Origin: CAIMZW01 sp037130455
GTDB taxonomy: Bacteria > Actinomycetota > Actinomycetes > Nanopelagicales > Nanopelagicaceae
Assembly: GCA_037130455.1 (NCBI GenBank)
Contig: JBAXSZ010000026.1
Coordinates: 1-24,287 of the forward strand
Reading direction: 5' to 3'
DNA: 24,287 bases
Shown in pieces: positions 15,685 through 22,455 of this stretch. Under the pieces are notes generated by a model. That model was not told the origin of the DNA. It worked only from the letters and a program-made list of their open reading frames with translations, and searched no databases. Position 1 is the stretch's first letter. Each line of letters begins with the position of its first letter. The position numbers and the translations under genes were made by a program.

Positions 15685-16416
15685 ATGTCGAAGGCGCGCA
15701 TTGATGGTCGTTCACCAGATGAACTTCGACCTATTAAATTTACCCGTTCGTGGTTAAACAATGCCGAAGGGTCAGTCCTGGTTGAATTCGGAAATACTCG
15801 GGTGCTCTGTGTGGCTTCATTTACGGCAGGTGTACCACGGTGGTTGCATGGTGGAGGAAAGGGTTGGGTAACTTCGGAATATGCGATGCTGCCACGCGCA
15901 ACTCATACTCGCTCTGATCGCGAAAGTGTTAAAGGTAAACTTGGCGGACGTACTCAAGAAATTTCGCGCTTAGTTGGCCGGTCACTGCGTTCTGTAGTTG
16001 ACATGCAAGCGCTTGGAGAAAACACCATCGTTATCGACTGCGACGTATTGCAAGCGGACGGTGGAACCCGAACTGCAGCCATCACGGGTGCATATGTCGC
16101 ACTTGCCGACGCGATTACTTGGGCAAAAGGTAAAGGTCTGATTTTACCTTCTCGAAATCCGCTTACTCAATCTGTATCTGCAGTCAGCGTAGGAATCATC
16201 GGCGGAGTTCCGATGTTGGACCTGTGTTATGAAGAAGATGTCACCGCCGATACCGATATGAATATAGTGTGTACTGGCGATGGGAATTTTGTAGAAGTAC
16301 AAGGAACTGCTGAAGGAAAGCCATTTGATCGTAAATTGTTAGATGATCTTCTGGATTTGGGTACAGCAGGTTGTGCCTCCTTGGCAGCGATGCAACAGAG
16401 CGCACTGGGACTTTAG
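15685..16416 (+). CDS. rph: Ribonuclease PH
   Basis: Predicted 243-residue phosphorolytic exoribonuclease that trims tRNA 3' ends and other RNAs. The family pattern is complete: the DGRSPDELRPI start, GKGWVTSEYAMLPRATHTR, the RLVGRSLRSVVDM arginine motif, VIDCDVLQADGGTRTAAITGA with the phosphate-binding GGTR, and LDLCYEEDVTADTDMN carrying the catalytic acidic residues. Length is normal. ATG at 15685 follows AAGGAG. It is upstream of rdgB with 48 bp between, so the two are probably in one operon. Confidence 0.97.
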   Translation: MSKARIDGRSPDELRPIKFTRSWLNNAEGSVLVEFGNTRVLCVASFTAGVPRWLHGGGKGWVTSEYAMLPRATHTRSDRESVKGKLGGRTQEISRLVGRSLRSVVDMQALGENTIVIDCDVLQADGGTRTAAITGAYVALADAITWAKGKGLILPSRNPLTQSVSAVSVGIIGGVPMLDLCYEEDVTADTDMNIVCTGDGNFVEVQGTAEGKPFDRKLLDDLLDLGTAGCASLAAMQQSALGL

Positions 16417-16464
16417 TATCTTGGGTGCGAAGAAATTTGACGAGAGCAATCAGGGCGATTTTTG

Positions 16465-17076
16465 ATGAGACAGATCGTTTTAGCCACCCGCAATCGGGGG
16501 AAAGTCGCCGAATTTGAACGACTATTGGCCGAGTATGCCTCAGATGTGGAGGTCTTGGGGTTGACCGATTTTTCGAATCTGCCAGATGTGGATGAGACTG
16601 GGTCCACCTTTAGCGAGAACGCCTTTATTAAAGCCCGAGAAGTCAGCGCCTTCACTAACCTTGCCGCGATCGCCGACGACAGTGGGCTCTGCATCGATTT
16701 CCTGGGTGGTGACCCAGGCATTTTTTCCGCTAGATGGTCCGGAGTCCATGGCGATGATGCTGCCAACATTGAGAAAGTGCTGGCTCAGCTAATAGAAGTG
16801 CCCGAATCCCAACGCACCGCCTCGTTCCAATGTGCAGTCGCGCTCCATCTTCCCGATGGCAGGGAAATAGTTCAAATCGGTCAACTCGCTGGCCGGATCA
16901 CTCTTCTTCCCAGAGGAAGCGCCGGATTTGGCTATGACCCAATTTTCCAGCCCAATGGTTTTGGGTTAACTCTGGGAGAATTTGCTCCAGGAGAGAAAGA
17001 TAAAATTAGCCATCGGGGTCAGGCGCTTCGTAAGATTGCGCCACAAATAGGTGAATTTTTGGAATCTCGCCAGTAA
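16465..17076 (+). CDS. rdgB: RdgB/HAM1 non-canonical purine NTP pyrophosphatase
   Basis: Predicted 203-residue enzyme that hydrolyses dITP, ITP and XTP to the monophosphates, keeping them out of DNA and RNA. Seen motifs: LATRNRGKVAEFERLL at the N-terminus, GSTFSENAFIKA, the ADDSGL metal/catalytic loop, GFGYDPIFQ and the closing EKDKISHRGQAL. ATG at 16465 is used rather than the TTG directly before it at 16462. Ribosome site is weak. Placement after rph is the common actinobacterial order. Confidence 0.96.
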   Translation: MRQIVLATRNRGKVAEFERLLAEYASDVEVLGLTDFSNLPDVDETGSTFSENAFIKAREVSAFTNLAAIADDSGLCIDFLGGDPGIFSARWSGVHGDDAANIEKVLAQLIEVPESQRTASFQCAVALHLPDGREIVQIGQLAGRITLLPRGSAGFGYDPIFQPNGFGLTLGEFAPGEKDKISHRGQALRKIAPQIGEFLESRQ

Positions 17077-17092
17077 TAGTCGTGCGGTAGCC

Positions 17093-17141
17093 TAGAATTA
17101 TCGGGAAGGTAAGACCAATATTTTCGGACAAACTCAAGGAG
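17093..17141 (+). promoter_or_regulatory. Candidate promoter and ribosome site for the histone-like gene
   Basis: TAGAAT at 17093-17098 is a good -10, which would give a leader of about 44 bases. AAGGAG at 17136-17141 lies eight bases before the GTG at 17149, making this one of the few leadered genes in the window with a strong Shine-Dalgarno. No clear -35. Confidence 0.4.
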
Positions 17142-17148
17142 TCAACAA

Positions 17149-18162
17149 GTGGCCGTAGCGAAGAAGAGTGTGAGCAAGAAGCAGGTGGCAAAAAAGGCAC
17201 CAGCGAAGAAAGCTCCCGTAAAAAAGGCCATTGCGAAGAAAGTTGTTGTGGCTAAGGTTCCGGCCAAGAAGGCGCCTGCGAAAAAGTCACCCACCAAGAA
17301 AGTTGCAACTAAGGCTCCGGCCAAGAAGGCTCCAGCCAAAAAAGCGCCAGTAAAGAAGGCGCCAGCCAAAAAAGCGCCAGCCAAAAAAGCGCCAGCCAAA
17401 AAAGCGCCAGTAAAGAAAGCTGCTAGCAAAAAGGCCACTAGCAAAAAAGCGACTAGCAAAAAAGCGACTAGCAAAAAGGCTGCTTCAAAACGTAGCGCCG
17501 TGAAGGCTACCAAGCCCATAACTAATATTTTGGCTTCGATGACGGAAGAATCTGCAGATATCGAAACAAGCGCCATGCAGACCCCGACAACTACATCCTC
17601 CGTCCCGACCCCTCGGGTTATATCCACTTCAACAACCTCCAACGAGCCCGCTGCCGCAGGTCGCAAACCAAAATCTTCCAACCGAGTTGTGATCGCTGTT
17701 GTCGCGGGAATTATTGTTCTGACACTTATCGTTGTGGCCCGAAATTCGGCATCTTCTTCAAAGAACGATTCGGTGGATTCTCCTTCGGCTACTCCAAGCG
17801 CTTCGGCACCTGCAACTCCGCCAACTGAGTCAACTATGAATTCCGCATCTCCAGCAGCCACCTCTGCGGCAGTTGCATCCCATGAAGCACCAGCCAACAT
17901 AATTGCTCAGTACACAAGTAAAGGTGCGACGATTTATTGGCAGACTCCTGCATCATCTGATGGCCTATCAAATTACAATGTTGAGATCTCGGCGAACGGT
18001 GGAAAGTGGAAACTGATTTCCACAGTGCCAGCTTCGCAACTCTCCTTGGATGTAACCAAAGGTGCTGCAACTGGCTGGACATCATTTAGAGTTTCCAGCG
18101 TTTATTCAGATGCTCAAACAATTTCCGGAAAGGTCTTCGGACTTCCTGGTCAATTCTCCTAA
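17149..18162 (+). CDS. Membrane protein with histone H1-like cytoplasmic tail and fibronectin-III-like domain
   Basis: Predicted 337-residue protein in four parts. Residues 1-123 are Lys/Ala/Pro/Ser rich, built of pentapeptides (AKKAP, VKKAP, then ATSKK), like the DNA-binding tails of actinobacterial HupB/HupS and eukaryotic H1. Residues ~125-178 are a Ser/Thr linker. Residues ~180-197 (VVIAVVAGIIVLTLIVV) are one membrane helix. After a second Ser/Ala/Pro linker, residues ~240-337 resemble a fibronectin-III sandwich (WQTP, YNVEIS, SFRVSSVYS). With so many lysines before the helix, the tail must face the cytoplasm and the FN3-like part the outside. Nucleoid tethering is an inference. The start is GTG with AAGGAG upstream. 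I know no named family for the whole architecture. Confidence 0.85.
   Translation: MAVAKKSVSKKQVAKKAPAKKAPVKKAIAKKVVVAKVPAKKAPAKKSPTKKVATKAPAKKAPAKKAPVKKAPAKKAPAKKAPAKKAPVKKAASKKATSKKATSKKATSKKAASKRSAVKATKPITNILASMTEESADIETSAMQTPTTTSSVPTPRVISTSTTSNEPAAAGRKPKSSNRVVIAVVAGIIVLTLIVVARNSASSSKNDSVDSPSATPSASAPATPPTESTMNSASPAATSAAVASHEAPANIIAQYTSKGATIYWQTPASSDGLSNYNVEISANGGKWKLISTVPASQLSLDVTKGAATGWTSFRVSSVYSDAQTISGKVFGLPGQFS
17331..17485 (+). repeat. 15-bp coding tandem repeats (AKKAP / ATSKK pentapeptides)
   Basis: GCGCCAGCCAAAAAA recurs almost exactly several times (from about 17340), interspersed with GTAAAGAAG variants, and then gives way to GCGACTAGCAAAAAA units from about 17425. The near identity at third positions, beyond what protein conservation needs, shows recent expansion by slippage or recombination. 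An opposite-strand open frame over it is an artefact of the repeat. Confidence 0.9.
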
Positions 18163-18173
18163 ATATATTTAGG
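18158..18173. terminator. Perfect palindrome holding both stop codons of convergent genes
   Basis: CCTAAATATATTTAGG is a perfect 16-base palindrome. The plus-strand stop TAA is 18160-18162 and the minus-strand stop is the complement of 18169-18171. As RNA it could form a short AT-rich stem on either strand, but with a minimal loop and few GC pairs it would be a weak terminator. Confidence 0.5.
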
Positions 18174-19950
18174 CGATTTTATTAAGTACTTCCAGAATTG
18201 CTGCTACGTAAACATCACTTCCCATGTCGGATAAGTGAACTCCATCTGCCGCGAAAAATTCTGGATGGCCAATCGAAAGTGAATTCCAATCCACAACTGT
18301 TAGTTGGGGATACTTCTTCGCGACTCTGTTGATAATTTTATTGTTGTCATCGCGATAACTCCGGGGCACTGCTGTGTTTACTAAAATTATCTGCGGTTGA
18401 TCTTTAAGAAGTTCTAGTAGATCAACTACGGACTGTTCCGTTAAATGGTTGTTATTTCCTAAGTCTAAAATAACGATGGAGTGGGGCACTTGAGGTTTGT
18501 CAGCCTTAACAACGGCGGTTAACTCCTGAATTTGGCGTCCTACTCGGGCATTAATTAAGGCAATATGGGCACGAGATTCCAATTTACTTCTGATTCCCAA
18601 TATTACGGAATCACCGGTGACCCACAACCCCCTTTTTGAAACTGGCGCCACCGATTCTGTACTTTCGGGGGCCGATTGTGCTGCCAGTTCAATTGCCAAC
18701 TTCAGCGAAATGTCATCCCCTCGAGAAAGACCCACTGATGCAGACGTGCTAAGAATTGCCAAGAATACTGCCGCCGCAATCGTTGCATTTCGTTTTTGCT
18801 TTCGGCGCACCGTCGGTAGCCGATATTTCATCCCTCTAAACCAATTTTGAAGCAACCCTCTTCGAATTGGAAGTTCAATCCATCGAAGCGATATATCCGC
18901 CAATGCAAAAACTAGTAGAAGGCGGGCACAATTAAGAGCAAAAACTGACCCAGCTAAATCCACCGAGGGTCGAGTGATCTGGAAGATAACCCAATGCCAC
19001 AGGTAGATCCCGTATGACCTGGCTCCAATCCAGAGTAAGACTTTCGAGCTCATGATTGGCGCAAATCTGGAAGAGGGATGCACCAACGAAGTGATGATCG
19101 CACAACCAAAAATTCCTGCTAGAGGAAATGCCAATTTGTAAAGTGTGGGATTTGATTCATTGATAAAAAGGAAAGCGCTGAGTAAACCCAGCAAGCCAAT
19201 GACACCAATTCCATCAACGAAATCTTGGGCTCGTTGCGCTATTTTAGAACTCAGATTTTGAGGTACCCAACTAACTGCTAACGCCGCTCCTAGGAAAAGT
19301 CCGAGACTGTGGGTGTCGGTGCCAAAATAAATATGGCTAGAACCCTGGCTATTTAAACCGTTCGAGGCATCGATGCGAAGTGAAAAAACAAACAGTGCTA
19401 TTCCGGAAACTCCTGCAAATGCCAGTGCTACTTTTGCGATATTTTTCTTACCAAAATATTTAAGAATGAGAACTAAAACAATCGGCCATATTAAATAGAA
19501 CTGAGCTTCGACTCCCAAAGACCACGTGTGTTGTAGCAACGGCGGTCGACCTATGGCAGAAAAATAATCCTGATGCAGCGCTACTAAGCGCCAGTTATTG
19601 GTCCCAGAGATAACGTAGGGAATGTCGGACAAGAGTCTTCGCATAGATTCGGGTGCCCAGATTGAACTGATAAGAATGCTGGATGAGATCACCACTAATA
19701 AGCTGGGTAGCAACCGTCGAACTCTGGCAAAATAGAATGCGCGTAGATCCAGGGCGCTGGATCTATCAATCGAATCCAAAATTAGTCTGGTAATTACATA
19801 CCCGGAAATTACGAAGAAGAGATCAACACCTAAGAATCCACCTGGGATCCATGAGACTCCCAAGTGATACAGAAGAACTGCGATGACCGCCAGAGCCCGC
19901 AAGCCGTCGATCGGCGGAATATATTGAATCTTGTTTCTTGAAGAGTTCAC
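18169..19950 (-). CDS. OafA/YrhL-type acyltransferase with C-terminal SGNH domain
   Basis: Predicted 593-residue membrane enzyme. Residues ~10-375 are the acyltransferase-3 domain with about ten helices; the start IDGLRALAVIAVLLYHLG carries the catalytic-type Arg and His, and GGFLGVDLFFVISGYVIT is the second hallmark. Residues ~425-593 form an SGNH esterase-like domain outside the membrane, with GDS at 446-448 and the D569/H572 pair in DGVHLS. Such fusions O-acetylate peptidoglycan or surface polysaccharides, moving acetyl groups across the membrane. GTG at 19950 overlaps the stop of the coiled-coil gene as GTGA, with no ribosome site, so coupling is likely. The acceptor polymer is unknown. 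Confidence 0.92.
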   Translation of the reverse strand: MNSSRNKIQYIPPIDGLRALAVIAVLLYHLGVSWIPGGFLGVDLFFVISGYVITRLILDSIDRSSALDLRAFYFARVRRLLPSLLVVISSSILISSIWAPESMRRLLSDIPYVISGTNNWRLVALHQDYFSAIGRPPLLQHTWSLGVEAQFYLIWPIVLVLILKYFGKKNIAKVALAFAGVSGIALFVFSLRIDASNGLNSQGSSHIYFGTDTHSLGLFLGAALAVSWVPQNLSSKIAQRAQDFVDGIGVIGLLGLLSAFLFINESNPTLYKLAFPLAGIFGCAIITSLVHPSSRFAPIMSSKVLLWIGARSYGIYLWHWVIFQITRPSVDLAGSVFALNCARLLLVFALADISLRWIELPIRRGLLQNWFRGMKYRLPTVRRKQKRNATIAAAVFLAILSTSASVGLSRGDDISLKLAIELAAQSAPESTESVAPVSKRGLWVTGDSVILGIRSKLESRAHIALINARVGRQIQELTAVVKADKPQVPHSIVILDLGNNNHLTEQSVVDLLELLKDQPQIILVNTAVPRSYRDDNNKIINRVAKKYPQLTVVDWNSLSIGHPEFFAADGVHLSDMGSDVYVAAILEVLNKIA

Positions 19951-20831
19951 TTACGTTTAGACGGTACTCGCTTTGATCCACTCTTTGAACTATTGACTGC
20001 TCGAGGCCGAACAGGAGCCGGCTTGCTATCAATAATTTTGTGCGGAACCAAAGGCAAATTTGAAATATCTTGTGCCGTCGTTACTGATTTATCTTCGACC
20101 GGCGAAGTGTCTAGGGACCGAACGAAAGTGTTAGAGGTCGGACGATTATTTGGACCAACGTTGGTGTCGATATCATTTTGAAGCCCGGCTAATTTCTCGA
20201 AGGCGCCACCAAGTTTTGCCCGAGAAGCAGAGATCGCTTGCTCTGCGGCCAGAAGCGATTGTGTTTGAACTTTATAAAGTTTCTCTGCCTCGGTAATCGC
20301 TGATGTTAGCCATCCGCGATAATCGGAAATATCTTGAGTCGCTTCAGCAATCATGCGATCAGCTTCGCGCTTCGCACTTTGCGAAAGAAGGTTTGCTTCT
20401 CGTTGTTTAGTTGCAAGTAATTCTGAAACCTGGGTTTCAGACGCTTCTTTGATTGCCGCCGCTTCACTTTCGGCAGCGTCAATATATTTTCGGCCCCGCG
20501 ATTCAGCAGCGTTGAGAATTTGACGAGCCTTTGCCTCGGCGCTCTCTTTAGTCTCTTTGGCATTTCGAGTGCTGTCAGCAATAACTTTCTGCGCAAGTAT
20601 GCTGGCTTGTCGCTCGCGTTGCTGCGCTGATTTGATAATGGTCATGGCAGTTTCAGTTGCTAAGATTTCAAACTCTTCTTTGGACAGTGCGGTAATGTCG
20701 CGACGTGATCGAAGGTCGGCAATCTGGCTTTCTAATTCCCGAATTCGCTCTAACGCATTTTCACTGGAAGCGGCTGGCCGGTCATTATCGGCCTTGAAGC
20801 CCACCCATGAGAGAAAATTCTTATCGCTCAT
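19947..20831 (-). CDS. Coiled-coil protein, DivIVA-like
   Basis: Predicted 294-residue protein. Residues ~24-50 and ~60-220 have heptad-like Ala/Glu/Lys/Arg-rich sequence (EARQIL, ESRGRKYIDAAESEAAAIKEA) expected to form a long coiled coil, similar to the body of actinobacterial DivIVA/Wag31 or cellulose-synthesis type scaffold proteins. The DivIVA N-terminal membrane-binding motif is not clear, so I do not name it. The last ~75 residues are a disordered Pro/Ser tail ending in basic KSGSKRVPSKRK. ATG at 20831 follows AGAGGAAA, a good ribosome site. It is coupled to the acyltransferase gene, so a role in placing envelope enzymes is a reasonable inference. Confidence 0.7.
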   Translation of the reverse strand: MSDKNFLSWVGFKADNDRPAASSENALERIRELESQIADLRSRRDITALSKEEFEILATETAMTIIKSAQQRERQASILAQKVIADSTRNAKETKESAEAKARQILNAAESRGRKYIDAAESEAAAIKEASETQVSELLATKQREANLLSQSAKREADRMIAEATQDISDYRGWLTSAITEAEKLYKVQTQSLLAAEQAISASRAKLGGAFEKLAGLQNDIDTNVGPNNRPTSNTFVRSLDTSPVEDKSVTTAQDISNLPLVPHKIIDSKPAPVRPRAVNSSKSGSKRVPSKRK

Positions 20832-20888
20832 TTTTTCCTCTAATCCCGTGCTACTGCCATCTGCCCAATTGCCCGAACCTTAGGAGGG

Positions 20889-20894
20889 ATTCTA
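20889..20894 (-). promoter_or_regulatory. -10-like element upstream of the coiled-coil gene
   Basis: The minus strand reads TAGAAT here, about 57 bases before the ATG at 20831. It lies in the 109 bp gap behind glpK and would give the coiled-coil/acyltransferase pair its own promoter. A -35 is not evident. Confidence 0.35.
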
Positions 20895-20915
20895 AGCCGA
20901 CTTTGATGAATTGAG

Positions 20916-20952
20916 AAAAAAGTGAACTGGCGAAGTGGTTTTAGGCCCAGTT
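20916..20952 (-). terminator. Candidate terminator of glpK
   Basis: On the minus strand AACTGG (20952-20947), inside the last glpK codons, pairs with CCAGTT (20930-20925), followed after CAC by six T (20921-20916). The loop is 16 bases, so the hairpin is modest, but the T run and position fit. Confidence 0.45.
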
Positions 20953-22437
20953 GAGGGTACGTTCTAAGGCCTTCTTCCAATGTTCATACCCTGTTTGCCG
21001 AAGCGGGCTACCTAATTCGGGCGCCCATCGCTTATAAACCTGCCATTGCTTCTTCAGCTCGTCGGTGCTCTCCCAAAACTGTACCGCCAGGCCAGCGGCA
21101 TAGGCAGCGCCTAGTGCGGTTGTTTCATTAACTACTGGGCGAATGATTTCGATGCCCAAAATATTTGCCTGGAGTTGCATACATAAAGAGTTCGCCGTGA
21201 TTCCGCCATCCACACGCATTTGGGTGAGCGTGACTCCAGTTTCTTCGGCCATGGCATCGATTACATCCCGAGTCTGAAAACAGACCGCTTCTAGCGTGGC
21301 GCGGGCCAAGTGGGCCTTTGTTACCGCGCGCGTCAATCCGACGATGGCACCTCGAGCATCACTTCGCCAGTGCGGTGCGAAGAGGCCAGAGAAGGCGGGC
21401 ACGAAATAGACCCCACCGCTATCGCTGACGGACTCAGCCAAGGCCTCAATCTCTGAAGCATGGGAGATGACCCCAAGTTGATCTCGTAACCATTGAATCG
21501 CCGATCCGGTCACCGCCACCGAACCTTCCAGGGCATAGCGGGCCGGTTCATCCCCGAATTTGTAGCACACGGTCGTGAGCAAGCCGTGCTTAGAACGAAC
21601 GATTTCCGTGCCGGTATTTAGCAGCGCAAAATTTCCAGTTCCATATGTGGTTTTGGAGTCGCCTCGTTCGAAACAGACTTGACCGACCATGGCGGCCTGT
21701 TGATCTCCCAAAATCGCCGCGATTGGGACTCGGGCGCCAAAGGGACCGCTAGCCGTGGTGTGTCCATAAATCTCAGAGGAGCTTTTGATCACCGGAAGTA
21801 GCTCGGCGGGAATGCCAAAGATTTCTAGGAGTTCAGGATCCCACTCCAGGGATTCCAAATCCATTAATAAGGTTCGGCTGGCATTGGTAACGTCGGTGAT
21901 ATGGACGCCCCCGTTGTGCCCTCCCGAGAGGTTCCACGCCACCCAACTATCGATGGTTCCGAAAAGCGCTCGCCTCTGCGAGATTGCTCGTTGGACCTCG
22001 GGGCAGTTGCGGATCAACCAGTTCATCTTGGAACCGGAGAAGTAAGGGGCGATTGTTAGCCCGGTTTTTCCCCGAATTAAATCGGTCTGCTCTTGAGACA
22101 GGCTGCTCAGAAATTCTTGGGTTCTGGTGTCCTGCCAGACAATAGCGTTATGCAACGGCAGGCCAGTCTCTCTGTCCCATGCAACTACAGTTTCGCGCTG
22201 ATTAGTTATTCCCATCGCCACTAAATCCGAGCCCGAGATATTGGCTTTTGCCAAAGCACCGGCGATAACGGCTTGGGTTGCTTGCCAGATTTCGGAGGCA
22301 TCATGTTCGACCCAACCAGCTTGGGGCAATATTTGGCGGTGCTCCAATTGGTGCTGCGCAACTATCGATCCGGTCTGATCAAAGATGATGAAACGCGAAC
22401 TAGTTGTGCCTTGATCCAGTGAACCTATGTAGCTCAT
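20941..22437 (-). CDS. glpK: Glycerol kinase
   Basis: Predicted 498-residue FGGY kinase that phosphorylates glycerol to sn-glycerol 3-phosphate. Seen: the phosphate-binding SLDQGTTSSR at the N-terminus, the glycerol-contacting NQRET and WQDTRT segments, TYGTGNFALLNTG, and GLFAPHWRSDARG with the DGG (VDGGITANS) ATP site. Length is normal. ATG at 22437 has no ribosome site, but minus-strand TAGAAT (22450-22445) is seven bases upstream, so it looks leaderless. It diverges from glpD, which uses its product. No glycerol facilitator gene is in the window. Confidence 0.97.
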   Translation of the reverse strand: MSYIGSLDQGTTSSRFIIFDQTGSIVAQHQLEHRQILPQAGWVEHDASEIWQATQAVIAGALAKANISGSDLVAMGITNQRETVVAWDRETGLPLHNAIVWQDTRTQEFLSSLSQEQTDLIRGKTGLTIAPYFSGSKMNWLIRNCPEVQRAISQRRALFGTIDSWVAWNLSGGHNGGVHITDVTNASRTLLMDLESLEWDPELLEIFGIPAELLPVIKSSSEIYGHTTASGPFGARVPIAAILGDQQAAMVGQVCFERGDSKTTYGTGNFALLNTGTEIVRSKHGLLTTVCYKFGDEPARYALEGSVAVTGSAIQWLRDQLGVISHASEIEALAESVSDSGGVYFVPAFSGLFAPHWRSDARGAIVGLTRAVTKAHLARATLEAVCFQTRDVIDAMAEETGVTLTQMRVDGGITANSLCMQLQANILGIEIIRPVVNETTALGAAYAAGLAVQFWESTDELKKQWQVYKRWAPELGSPLRQTGYEHWKKALERTLNWA

Positions 22438-22455
22438 AACCCCTATTCTAAGAGT
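22438..22455. promoter_or_regulatory. Shared divergent glpK/glpD promoter core
   Basis: Only 18 bases separate the two start codons. TATTCT (22444-22449, plus) lies six bases before the glpD ATG, and TAGAAT (22450-22445, minus) seven bases before the glpK ATG, so one seven-base core, TATTCTA, supplies both -10 hexamers. Both transcripts would be leaderless, and each -35 would lie within the other gene. Confidence 0.55.

Noticed and set aside
17142..17900. Long minus-strand open frame reading as a hydrophobic repeat protein
   Set aside because: It is the complement of the Lys/Ala/Pro repeat gene; the regular LVAF and AGAFLAGAF pattern is the mirror of the AAG/GCC codons, with no start signal.
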